DNA of 35,642 nucleotides from an uncultured Blautia sp. (GTDB taxonomy: Bacteria > Bacillota > Clostridia > Lachnospirales > Lachnospiraceae): assembly GCA_900551715.1 (NCBI GenBank), contig URXG01000021.1, positions 1-35,642 on the forward strand. Direction: 5' to 3'. The notes beneath the pieces were generated by a model. It did not search any database. It worked only from the letters and a program-made list of their open reading frames with translations, and was not told the origin of the DNA. The translations under genes were made by a program, and so were the position numbers. Positions 17,222-25,258 of this stretch are shown here, piece by piece; positions within the stretch are counted from its first letter, which is position 1, and every line of letters begins with the position of its first letter.

Positions 17222-18358
17222 TTATTCTTCTGTATCTGTATCAGATTCCTCTGCTACAGGTGTGGTACTTAATGTACCAAAGATTGCAGAACCAACAGAA
17301 GAGTTGCTGTCCTGTAATTTCCAGGAAACACCATCATTGGTAAGATGGAAGGTGGCAGTGGCTGTTCTGGTGGCAGTATTATTTTTTATGTTTTCAAGTA
17401 GCAGATCCAGAGATTTTTCGTAGCGCTTGGAGGAACCGTCAATAACAGCTTCCGGTGAAGCAAGGTAGGTATCCTGCTGTGCCTGATAAGCAGCAAGAAT
17501 GGCAGAACTGTCAAAAGTGGTAATTTCTGTTGAAAGAGATGCCTGATATCCATGTATTTTACAGTCAGTTATTTTGAAATCAAAATGGTCGTGTACCTGT
17601 TCTACAAGTGCGGCTGCGATGGAGTTTTTGTCTGAATCGTCAGTGTTCATAAGGCTTTCGATGCCAAGATAATTGCCCATTTGATCCAGATCCATGGCTT
17701 TGAGGGTATTTAAATAGACAGTAAGTGTTTCTTCCGGTGAGAGAAGATCACTGTCTGACAGATAAGTCATGAGACCGCCGACAAGATCATTTTCCAGAGA
17801 ATGAGTCCGGTTGATTTCCCATATTTCATTGTCTGTACCTTCATTATTAAGAGTCAGGGTACAGTCTCGTTCTACAGTTTTATACTGATTGGAGCTGAGA
17901 AGCTGGTTCAGGAGCAGATAACGGTCTTCCAGAGAAGCTGAGACTTCGTCTGCTTTATCAGAGCTGGCTGCATTCAGTATTTCGGACTGCAGATATGCTT
18001 TTGTATAATCTTTTGCAAGAGATTTTGCATCTATGGTAGAAAGTTGAAGATCAGCTGTAGCTGATTTTCTGTCATTGTCGACGTCAATAGAACGTACTTT
18101 GTAATCAAAGTTTTTGAAAAACAGAGAAAATACTTCGTTTACTTCTTTGGACAAGTCTTTTTCCTGGGGGGTATTGGGGAAGAGCCTTGTGTAGGATACA
18201 TATTTCTGAGCTGTATCAGTGTCCAGATTTTTTAACAAATCCAGATCGTTTGTGATCACTGCTTCTACATCTGTTTTATCAATGTGGGAACAGCCGCTGA
18301 ATATACAGACAGCCAGGATAAAGAACAGAAGAGGTAACAGACCTTTTGAGATCTTCAT
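17222..18358 (-). CDS. Putative lipoprotein with two repeated domains
   Basis: The 378-residue product starts at the ATG on the minus strand at 18358, with AAAGGAAAG just upstream; a TTG 18 bases earlier lies too close to that site. A signal peptide with hydrophobic core ends in FSGC, so Cys23 should be lipidated after signal peptidase II cleavage. Two similar halves are visible: a helical start (residues about 28-60 and 205-240) followed by beta-rich text ending in a segment on shared or alternating T/S residues (LQLSTIDAKSLAKDYTKAY and EITTFDSSAILAAYQAQQ). This resembles DUF4878/DUF5105-like cell-surface domains of Firmicutes, but the family is not certain. The C-terminus is acidic. Function unknown; it is the only minus-strand gene. 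Confidence 0.75.
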   Translation of the reverse strand: MKISKGLLPLLFFILAVCIFSGCSHIDKTDVEAVITNDLDLLKNLDTDTAQKYVSYTRLFPNTPQEKDLSKEVNEVFSLFFKNFDYKVRSIDVDNDRKSATADLQLSTIDAKSLAKDYTKAYLQSEILNAASSDKADEVSASLEDRYLLLNQLLSSNQYKTVERDCTLTLNNEGTDNEIWEINRTHSLENDLVGGLMTYLSDSDLLSPEETLTVYLNTLKAMDLDQMGNYLGIESLMNTDDSDKNSIAAALVEQVHDHFDFKITDCKIHGYQASLSTEITTFDSSAILAAYQAQQDTYLASPEAVIDGSSKRYEKSLDLLLENIKNNTATRTATATFHLTNDGVSWKLQDSNSSVGSAIFGTLSTTPVAEESDTDTEE

Positions 18359-18390
18359 AGGTATCTTTCCTTTCAAAAATATTCTTTTTT

Positions 18391-18419
18391 ATTTTACCAG
18401 ATAACAGTATAAAAGTCAA
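18391..18419 (-). promoter_or_regulatory. Promoter of the lipoprotein gene
   Basis: On the minus strand, TTGACT (18419-18414), a 17-base spacer and TAAAAT (18396-18391) preceded by TGG form a near-consensus extended -10 promoter. The -35 box overlaps the first two bases of repeat copy B, so the repeat lies directly against it. Confidence 0.75.
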
Positions 18420-18483
18420 AATCAGGTTACTGTTCACCGGTAATGTTCCGCGAGGTGTTTTGCCATGAATATGGCAAAATCAG
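18418..18483 (+). repeat. Composite intergenic repeat element, copy B
   Basis: The element begins AAAATCAGGTTACTGTTCA and ends with a second AAAATCAG (18476-18483). It contains TTCCGCGAGGTGTTTTG, shared with copy A, and a perfect 9-bp hairpin TTTTGCCAT/ATGGCAAAA (18458-18466 and 18471-18479) with loop GAAT. It lies between the divergent lipoprotein and export promoters. A GAGGTG plus ATG inside it opens a frame of only 13 codons. Confidence 0.65.
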
Positions 18484-18551
18484 GGGCTTTCGTGAAGAAA
18501 ATGTGAAAAATTCAGAGATTTTCTGTGAGACTTTTCTTTTCAAAGGCAATC

Positions 18552-18560
18552 TGGTATGAT
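18552..18560 (+). promoter_or_regulatory. Extended -10 element of the export operon
   Basis: TGGTATGAT at 18552-18560 is an extended -10 sequence 82 bases before the first adaptor gene. The region 17 bases upstream (TTTTCT) is a poor -35 match. Confidence 0.45.
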
Positions 18561-18642
18561 AGTAAAAGAAAAAAAGTATCCTTTACAGACGAAGGAGGTT
18601 CCTGTTGTAAAATATGGGGACATAAGGAGGAAAAAGCTTTTT

Positions 18643-20196
18643 ATGAAGAAACGGATTTTGATTCTTCTTGGAATATTAATTATTGGTGGCGGCGGCGCAG
18701 CAGGTGTCTGCTGGAAGATGGGACTGATCGGTACCCAGACAGTCAGCGGCGATGCCATTTATGTTTCGGAAGTCAGCACTATAACAGGCAGTCTTTCCGG
18801 AGTTACCAATCGCTATGCAGGCGTGGTGGAACCCCAGGAGACAGTAAGCGTGGAACTGGAGAATGGACGTGCAGTAAAAGAAGTCCAGGTCAAAACCGGT
18901 GACCAGGTCAAAAAAGGTCAGCTGTTGTTTGAGTATGATCTTAGCAGTATCCAGCAGAGTCTGGAACAAGCACAGTTGGATCTGGACCGACTGAAAAACG
19001 AAGCTGCCAGTCTTCAGCAACAGATAAACACCCTGGAGAAAGAAAAGAAGAAGGCAACTCAGGATAATCAGCTTTCATATACGATTGAGATTGAAACCAA
19101 CAAAATGAATCTCAAGAAAAATGAATACAGTCAGAAGAGTAAATCAGCTGAGATCGAGAAGCTTCAGAATGCCACAGGCAATACAGAAGTCCGAAGTACC
19201 ATTGACGGTGTTATCCAGAAAATCGATACGTCCAAGCTGTCCACAGGAGATGAGGAAGACAGTACACTGAGTGGCAGTTCGGATATGGATTCATCCGATT
19301 CCGATACATCAGGAAGTGACAGCAATGGAAATGCCTTTATTACGATTCTGAGTACTGGAGCTTACAGGGTCAAAGGGACAGTTAATGAGATGAATATCCA
19401 GAATATCGTTGAGGGTGAACCTGTTGTTGTACGTTCCAGAGTAGACAGCAATCAGACCTGGAAAGGAACTATGGGAAATATCGACAAAGATGCCGCATCC
19501 ACAAGCAACAACAGCGATACTAATTCGATGATGGACAGCAGTGGTGATTCACAGACCTCTTCCAGTACATATCCTTTCTATGTGAATCTGGATTCATCTG
19601 ACGGTCTTATGCTGGGACAGCATGTATACATCGAACCGGATGAAGGACAGGATGAACAGAAGGCAGGTCTCTGGTTAAGTGAAGTCTACATTGTAGATGC
19701 TGACACAGACAGTCCTTATATCTGGGCAAGAAATGACAAGAAGAAGCTGGAAAAGAGAAGTGTGATCCTGGGACAGTACGACGAAAATATGGGAGAATAC
19801 GAAATTGCAGATGGCCTCAGTAAGAGTGATTATATTGCCTATCCTTCTGATTCCCTGAAAGAAGGTATGTCCACTACTACCAACAGTGACGAGGCAACAG
19901 ATCCGGAAACACTGGATATGGAATCAGATAGTTCATCTGATATGTCTTCTGATGGAACAGATGATGATATGGCAGCATATCAGGATAATGTAGACGAGAC
20001 CTACGAAAACGACAGTGACGGAACAGTGATTGATGATCCGGAAAACTGGGATGACAGCAGCATGGATGGGGATTATTCAGAAGAAGATCATTCGGATGAA
20101 GATTCCAATGAAGATATGGATTCAGATGACTCTGAAGATGCAGGTTATCCCGGCGGAGATCTGGTTCCGGCAACTGACATGGAGGATAATGAATGA
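18643..20196 (+). CDS. HlyD/MacA-type membrane-fusion adaptor with acidic tail
   Basis: The 517-residue protein starts at ATG 18643 after AAGGAGG (18624-18630). One N-terminal membrane helix (about residues 4-24) anchors it outside the cell. A lipoyl-like segment (VEPQETVSVELENG, VKTGDQVKKGQLLF), a coiled coil of about residues 105-180 rich in Leu/Lys/Gln, the second lipoyl half with STIDGVIQKID, and beta-barrel text follow. Ser/Asp-rich inserts interrupt the second half. The last 110 residues are almost entirely Asp, Ser, Glu and Gly, an unusual tail. It should link the MacB-type permease to external partners; the substrate is unknown. It overlaps the ATPase gene by four bases. Confidence 0.85.
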   Translation: MKKRILILLGILIIGGGGAAGVCWKMGLIGTQTVSGDAIYVSEVSTITGSLSGVTNRYAGVVEPQETVSVELENGRAVKEVQVKTGDQVKKGQLLFEYDLSSIQQSLEQAQLDLDRLKNEAASLQQQINTLEKEKKKATQDNQLSYTIEIETNKMNLKKNEYSQKSKSAEIEKLQNATGNTEVRSTIDGVIQKIDTSKLSTGDEEDSTLSGSSDMDSSDSDTSGSDSNGNAFITILSTGAYRVKGTVNEMNIQNIVEGEPVVVRSRVDSNQTWKGTMGNIDKDAASTSNNSDTNSMMDSSGDSQTSSSTYPFYVNLDSSDGLMLGQHVYIEPDEGQDEQKAGLWLSEVYIVDADTDSPYIWARNDKKKLEKRSVILGQYDENMGEYEIADGLSKSDYIAYPSDSLKEGMSTTTNSDEATDPETLDMESDSSSDMSSDGTDDDMAAYQDNVDETYENDSDGTVIDDPENWDDSSMDGDYSEEDHSDEDSNEDMDSDDSEDAGYPGGDLVPATDMEDNE

Positions 20197-20870
20197 TTCT
20201 GGAGTTAAAAGGAATATATAAGAACTACATTCAGGGCAAAATGACAGTTCCGGTACTGAAAGACGTTAATTTTTCCATGGATGAAGGAGAATATGTGGCA
20301 ATCATGGGACCTTCCGGTTCCGGCAAAACAACCCTTATGAATATTATAGGATGTCTGGACAAGCCTACAGAAGGAATGTTTCTTCTGGACGGACAGGATA
20401 TCCGTTCCTGCTCTGAAAATGATATGTCTGATATTCGATTGAACAAAATTGGATTCGTATTCCAGAGTTTTCACCTGCTTCCAAGGCAGTCAGCATTATC
20501 CAATGTGGAGATGCCCCTTAATTATGCAAAAGTACCTAAAAAAGAGCGAAGAGAAAGAGCTTTCCACGCATTAGAACGAGTCGGGCTTGCTGATCGGGTA
20601 GATTTTAAACCCAATCAGCTGTCCGGTGGACAGATGCAACGAGTAGCCATTGCCAGAGCCATTGTAAATAATCCGAAACTTCTTCTGGCAGATGAGCCTA
20701 CAGGAGCTCTCGACAGCAAATCCGGAGCACAGGTCATGGAACTTTTTCAGAAGCTGAATGATGAAGGTGTTACAGTTCTTATGATCACCCATGATCCGGA
20801 TATTGCTTCCCATGCCAAAAGGGTGGTGACCATCCGGGATGGAGTGCTCATGGAAAAAGAGGTGAAGTAA
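20193..20870 (+). CDS. ABC transporter ATP-binding protein, MacB/LolD type
   Basis: The 225-residue ATPase has Walker A GPSGSGKTT at 39-47, Q-loop Q91, signature LSGGQ at 143-147, Walker B LLLADEP at 163-169 and the switch His in ITHD. The insert NKIGFVFQSFHLLP is typical of the MacB/LolD/FtsE branch, which drives mechanotransmission across the membrane. Its start overlaps the stop of the first adaptor by ATGA, so translation is coupled. Partners are the permease at 22906 and the two adaptors on either side. Confidence 0.95.
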   Translation: MILELKGIYKNYIQGKMTVPVLKDVNFSMDEGEYVAIMGPSGSGKTTLMNIIGCLDKPTEGMFLLDGQDIRSCSENDMSDIRLNKIGFVFQSFHLLPRQSALSNVEMPLNYAKVPKKERRERAFHALERVGLADRVDFKPNQLSGGQMQRVAIARAIVNNPKLLLADEPTGALDSKSGAQVMELFQKLNDEGVTVLMITHDPDIASHAKRVVTIRDGVLMEKEVK

Positions 20871-20872
20871 TT

Positions 20873-22888
20873 TTGAAGAAAAAGATCATCATAGGAATCC
20901 TGGTGGCTGCTCTGGTGGTCGGAGGTACAGCCGGAGGCGGTGTCTATTACAGACAGTCTCACCAGAAAACAGTTTCTGTTGTCAGTGTGGATAGCCTGGC
21001 AGGTGATTATTCTGTAGATGATACCACCCTGGAGGGCAATATTGTTGCCAGTGCAGTACAGAATATCAGCGTGGACAAGGATATGATCATAGAAAAAGTC
21101 TATGTATCCAAGGGCGATTCTGTCAAGAAAGATGATAAACTGATCTCCTTTGATATGACATTGGTTGAAATGGAACTGAACATTGCAAAGTTGAAACAAC
21201 AACAGCAGGAACAGAACCTGAACAAAGCTATCAGTCGTCTCAATAGTCTTAAAAACGGCGGACCTATTGATGACGGCTCCAGTGATGACAGTTCTGTTAC
21301 CCCGGATGATACATCTGATACAGGAAAGGACAGTCTGACAGATTATGATGAAGAAGCATCAGCAGCCAGCAGTATGAATGGTACCTATCTGGCAGCAGTT
21401 ATAAATCCGGTTCTGGCAGCAGCTACCGGTGATTTTCTTTCAGACGGAGGAGAGGAAACACAGAATACAGCAGGTACAGAAGATACTGCTGAGAACAGTA
21501 CAGAGGATAATACTTCCCAGGATCAGAATACATCAGGAGATACTTCAGGTGGAATAGAATCTTCGGGAAATGAGATAAATATAGATATCAGTTCCGGAGA
21601 TGATAATGGAAATAATTCTACAGATGATCCATCCGAAGATCCGGACCCATCTGAAACACCAGATCCGGGATTCAATTCAGGACAGGATGTTTCTGATAAT
21701 ATCGAAAACACAGATCCGGGAACAGATCCGGGAATCAAAGATATCACAGATGGAGATCCTGTATTTCACCAGGTACTGGATGGAAATACAGAGCCTTACT
21801 GTGGAAAGGGGACCAAAAAGAACCCTTATGTCTTTCTGGTCAGTTCAGCGAAGGGATATGCAGTTGCCAAAGGTTCTTTCCTGAACAAGATGGCAGGGTA
21901 TAAGCCGGATGGAACCAAGGAAGATGGTGTGGATGGATACTGGTATCTGCTGGAATTCCATGAGAGGGACACGGTTGCAGATGTGACGAACCGTAAATCA
22001 TCATGTACCGGTTATTATCTGGTAGATGGAAGCCTTCTGGACAAGATGGTAAAGGACGATTCCGAAGTGGAGTTTACCCTGGATGGTGCTTCTCATTACG
22101 ATAATGATCAGGACGATGATCCAGGTGACGATGGCGGCGATGACAGCGGTGATGGCGGGGAATCTTCCCTTACCAGAGAAGAAGCCATCAAGATCCAGCA
22201 GACCAAAGTAGACAGCCTGAAACTTGACATACGTGAAAGCAAGATCAATATAGAAAAACTGGAGAAGAAAGTCAAAAAGCAGACGATATACAGTAAACTG
22301 GATGGTACAGTTGCCAAAGTAGGCGATGCTGCTACCGGTTCTTCCAGTGGAAGCTATTTTATGACTGTAAAAAGCAAAGAAGGCTTCTATGTAAAGGGAA
22401 CAGTCAGTGAACTGATGCTGGATGAAGTGAAAGAAGGAACCAAACTGCAGTGTTCCGGCTCCAATGGAGATTTTGAGGCAGATGTAATAGATGTTTCAGA
22501 ATATCCTGTTTCCGGAGACTATACAGGAAGTGGCAATCCTAATGTTTCCTATTATACCTATCTGGCTACAATCCCGGACAAATCCGTAAAAGTATCAGAA
22601 GATGACTGGCTTACAGTCACCTTGCAGGGAACATCTCAGCAGAATGGTATTGTACTGGACAAAGCTTTTGTACGTTCTGAAAACGGTGTAAGTTATGTTT
22701 ATAAAGATGACAATGGCATTTTGAAGAAACAGATCCTGAAAGTTGGTGGCAATGTCAATGGTGGCTACAGCGTTCTGGTAACCGGTGGTATCACCAGAGA
22801 TGACCGTATCGCATTTCCATACGGAGATACGGTAAAAGAAGGGGCAGTTACTGAAGAGGTTTCTGTCAGCGATTTTTATGGATATTAA
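20873..22888 (+). CDS. Second HlyD-type adaptor with large insert in the coiled-coil hairpin
   Basis: The 671-residue protein starts at TTG 20873 two bases after the ATPase stop; AGAGGTGAAG supplies the binding site. A membrane helix (5-22) precedes the first lipoyl half (IIEKVYVSKGDSVKKDDKLISFD) and a helix rich in Gln/Lys/Leu ending near residue 125. About 300 residues then interrupt the hairpin: Asp/Ser/Thr-rich text with repeated DPG and DPS, a folded-looking domain at about 293-405 with two Cys and many aromatics, and an Asp/Gly stretch. The return helix starts near 432 (LTREEAIKIQQTKVDSL), then the second lipoyl half (SKLDGTVAKVGD) and beta-barrel domains. The inserted domain is not recognised. 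Confidence 0.85.
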   Translation: MKKKIIIGILVAALVVGGTAGGGVYYRQSHQKTVSVVSVDSLAGDYSVDDTTLEGNIVASAVQNISVDKDMIIEKVYVSKGDSVKKDDKLISFDMTLVEMELNIAKLKQQQQEQNLNKAISRLNSLKNGGPIDDGSSDDSSVTPDDTSDTGKDSLTDYDEEASAASSMNGTYLAAVINPVLAAATGDFLSDGGEETQNTAGTEDTAENSTEDNTSQDQNTSGDTSGGIESSGNEINIDISSGDDNGNNSTDDPSEDPDPSETPDPGFNSGQDVSDNIENTDPGTDPGIKDITDGDPVFHQVLDGNTEPYCGKGTKKNPYVFLVSSAKGYAVAKGSFLNKMAGYKPDGTKEDGVDGYWYLLEFHERDTVADVTNRKSSCTGYYLVDGSLLDKMVKDDSEVEFTLDGASHYDNDQDDDPGDDGGDDSGDGGESSLTREEAIKIQQTKVDSLKLDIRESKINIEKLEKKVKKQTIYSKLDGTVAKVGDAATGSSSGSYFMTVKSKEGFYVKGTVSELMLDEVKEGTKLQCSGSNGDFEADVIDVSEYPVSGDYTGSGNPNVSYYTYLATIPDKSVKVSEDDWLTVTLQGTSQQNGIVLDKAFVRSENGVSYVYKDDNGILKKQILKVGGNVNGGYSVLVTGGITRDDRIAFPYGDTVKEGAVTEEVSVSDFYGY

Positions 22889-22905
22889 GAGAAAGGTGGA
22901 GCATT

Positions 22906-24162
22906 ATGATTGAAAATTTAAGGATATCCATTCAGGGAATCTGGTCACACAAAATGCGTTCCTTTCTTACCATGCTGGGTATTATTATCGGAATTGCATC
23001 TATTATTGCAATTGTATCTACGATCAAGGGAACCAGTGAACAGATAAAAGAAGACCTGATTGGTTCCGGTAACAATACAGTGACTGTCAGTCTTTATGAC
23101 GGCGACAGTACCTATGATCCAGAGTACGGAATGAGTTCCAGTGGAACACCGCCGCTTCTTTCCGATGAACAGAAGTCCGATGTTATGGATGCAGATCATG
23201 TAAAAAATGCAACATTTTTTTATACCAGATCTTATGCCAGCAATGTATATTATCAGAACATCAGCTTTCAGGGTGGAACCGTATACGGTATAGATTATAA
23301 TTATCTGGACACCTGTGGTTACCAGATCCGTTCAGGAAGAGGTTTTATCCAGAAGGATTACGACGAAATGCACAAAGTAGTTCTTGTAGACAGTAATGCA
23401 GCAGAGACACTTTTTTCCGGAGAAGATCCTCTGGGCAAGACTATCGAGATTGGCTCAGAGCCTTTTACTGTGATCGGTGTGGTGCAGCAGAGTGACAGTT
23501 ACCTGCCAAATATCTCATCTATTGATCAGTATTATGAATATTCGCAGGTTGTGACCGGTGCAGTGATGATCCCTAATAAATGTTGGCCTATGGCATTTCA
23601 GTTTGACGAACCGGAAAATGCCGTGATCAAGGCAGATTCCACAGATACCATGAGCAGTGCAGGAAAAGCTGTTGCAGATATTCTGAACCAGGGAATTGAT
23701 ACCAGTACATCCAAGTTCAAATACAAGGCAGATGATGTAATGGAACAGGTTAAGAAGCTGCAGAACTTAAGCCAGAGTACCAATAATCAGCTGATCTGGA
23801 TTGCAAGTATTTCTCTTCTTGTAGGTGGTATCGGTGTTATGAACATCATGCTGGTATCGGTTACAGAAAGAACCAGAGAGATCGGTCTCAAGAAGGCTAT
23901 CGGAGCAAGAAAGAAAGTGATCCTGTTTCAGTTCCTTACAGAAGCATCCATGCTTACTAGCATTGGTGGTGTGATCGGTGTGATTGTGGGAATCATACTT
24001 TCCAAAGTTGTGTCCCAGCTTTCTGGTGCACCTACTGCTATCAGTGTCCCGGCAATCATAGGATCGGTACTTTTTTCCACGCTGATCGGTGTGATCTTCG
24101 GACTGCTTCCTTCTGTTAAGGCAGCAGACCTAAATCCTATTGATGCACTGAGAAGTGAATAA
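22906..24162 (+). CDS. ABC transporter permease, MacB/FtsX type
   Basis: The 418-residue permease has one N-terminal helix (about 18-40, after the typical SIQGIWSHKMRSFLTMLGIIIG), a large external domain to about residue 285, and three C-terminal helices. The cytoplasmic coupling segment MLVSVTERTREIGLKKAIGARKK is characteristic of MacB. It should work with the ATPase encoded at 20193 as a mechanotransmission exporter; both adaptors are candidates for its external partner. AAAGGTGGAG precedes ATG 22906. It is the last gene of the operon, closed by a terminator. Confidence 0.95.
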   Translation: MIENLRISIQGIWSHKMRSFLTMLGIIIGIASIIAIVSTIKGTSEQIKEDLIGSGNNTVTVSLYDGDSTYDPEYGMSSSGTPPLLSDEQKSDVMDADHVKNATFFYTRSYASNVYYQNISFQGGTVYGIDYNYLDTCGYQIRSGRGFIQKDYDEMHKVVLVDSNAAETLFSGEDPLGKTIEIGSEPFTVIGVVQQSDSYLPNISSIDQYYEYSQVVTGAVMIPNKCWPMAFQFDEPENAVIKADSTDTMSSAGKAVADILNQGIDTSTSKFKYKADDVMEQVKKLQNLSQSTNNQLIWIASISLLVGGIGVMNIMLVSVTERTREIGLKKAIGARKKVILFQFLTEASMLTSIGGVIGVIVGIILSKVVSQLSGAPTAISVPAIIGSVLFSTLIGVIFGLLPSVKAADLNPIDALRSE

Positions 24163-24175
24163 ACTTAATGAAAAC

Positions 24176-24222
24176 AAAAGAACAGAATGTACCCATGATA
24201 TTGGGGCTTCTGTTCTTTTTTT
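24176..24222 (+). terminator. Terminator of the export operon
   Basis: AAAAGAACAGAA (24176-24187) pairs perfectly with TTCTGTTCTTTT (24208-24219), and the T run goes on to 24222. Confidence 0.9.
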
Positions 24223-24267
24223 GTGCATTATACTAAAAAATACTGAAATTCATTTTGATTTTTGCGA

Positions 24268-24296
24268 TTGTTATACGTTACAAGATGTGATAAACT
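24268..24296 (+). promoter_or_regulatory. Possible promoter of degV-argS
   Basis: TTGTTA (24268-24273), a 17-base spacer and TAAACT (24291-24296) make a plausible but imperfect vegetative promoter after the export terminator and 80 bases before degV. Confidence 0.45.
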
Positions 24297-24319
24297 AAAT
24301 ATAGTATGCAAAAAACTGT

Positions 24320-24360
24320 AAAATCAGGTTACTGTTAATCTTAAACGGTAACAAAATCAG
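24320..24360 (+). repeat. Palindromic repeat flanked by AAAATCAG, copy D
   Basis: GTTACTGTT (24328-24336) pairs with AACGGTAAC (24344-24352), one wobble, 7-base loop. The hairpin is framed by exact direct repeats AAAATCAG at 24320-24327 and 24353-24360, the same octamers that frame copy B. It lies 16 bases before the degV start, so it would fold in the 5' leader. Confidence 0.7.
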
Positions 24361-24376
24361 ATGAGGAGAATACAGT

Positions 24377-25246
24377 ATGGGAAAAATTGCTATAGTAACT
24401 GACAGTAACAGTGGTATTACACAGGACGAGGGAAGGGCTTTAGGAATTTCTGTCCTGCCAATGCCTTTTTATATTAATGAAGTAATGTATCTGGAAGGAA
24501 TCACTCTTTCTCAGGAAGAATTCTACGAGAAGCTGAAAAATGACGAAAACATTTCCACCTCACAGCCAAGTCCTGCTGATGTATGCGGATTATGGGATAT
24601 GCTTCTGGAGAAGAATGATGAGATTGTACACATTCCCATGTCCAGCGGTCTCAGTAACTCCTGTGAGACAGCTATGGCTCTTGCCAGAGACTATGAAGGC
24701 AGAGTCCAGGTTGTGGATAATCAGAGAATTTCCGTAACACAGAGACAGTCTGTCATGGATGCTATGGAGCTTGTCAGAGCTGGCTTTAATGCTGCGCAGA
24801 TCAAAGAAAGACTGGAAGCAGAAAAGATGGAATCCAGTGTTTACATCACACTGGAAACCCTGAAATATTTGAAAAAGGGAGGTCGTATCACCCCGGCGGC
24901 AGCTGCAATCGGTACTGTCCTGAATCTGAAACCAGTTCTTCAGATCCAGGGAGAGAAACTGGATGCCTATGCCAAGGTAAGAGGTAAGAAACAGGCAAAA
25001 CGTGTCATGATGAAGGCCATGAAAGAAGATTTTGAGAACCGCTTCTCAAAATATATCGAAAGTGGCGAGATGTGTCTGGAGATGGCATATACAGGCAATC
25101 AGGAAGAAGCAGAAGAATTCAAAAAAGAAGTACAGGATGCTTTTCCGGGATTTGAGATCCGTATGGATCCGCTTTCCTTAAGTGTAGCCTGCCATATCGG
25201 ACATGGTGCACTGGCTGTAGCCTGCGCCAAAAAAGTAACAGTATAA
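24377..25246 (+). CDS. DegV family fatty-acid-binding protein
   Basis: The 289-residue cytoplasmic protein begins KIAIVTDSNSGI, and has STSQPSPADV, IPMSSGLSNSCETA and LETLKYLKKGGRITPAAAAIG with the later LKPVLQIQGEKL, all hallmarks of DegV proteins. Family members bind a fatty acid, and in some Firmicutes (FakB) present it to a fatty acid kinase FakA for phosphorylation. No FakA gene is in this window, so a FakB role is open. It is 12 bases upstream of argS and probably cotranscribed. Confidence 0.92.
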   Translation: MGKIAIVTDSNSGITQDEGRALGISVLPMPFYINEVMYLEGITLSQEEFYEKLKNDENISTSQPSPADVCGLWDMLLEKNDEIVHIPMSSGLSNSCETAMALARDYEGRVQVVDNQRISVTQRQSVMDAMELVRAGFNAAQIKERLEAEKMESSVYITLETLKYLKKGGRITPAAAAIGTVLNLKPVLQIQGEKLDAYAKVRGKKQAKRVMMKAMKEDFENRFSKYIESGEMCLEMAYTGNQEEAEEFKKEVQDAFPGFEIRMDPLSLSVACHIGHGALAVACAKKVTV

Positions 25247-25258
25247 AGGGGAATCATA

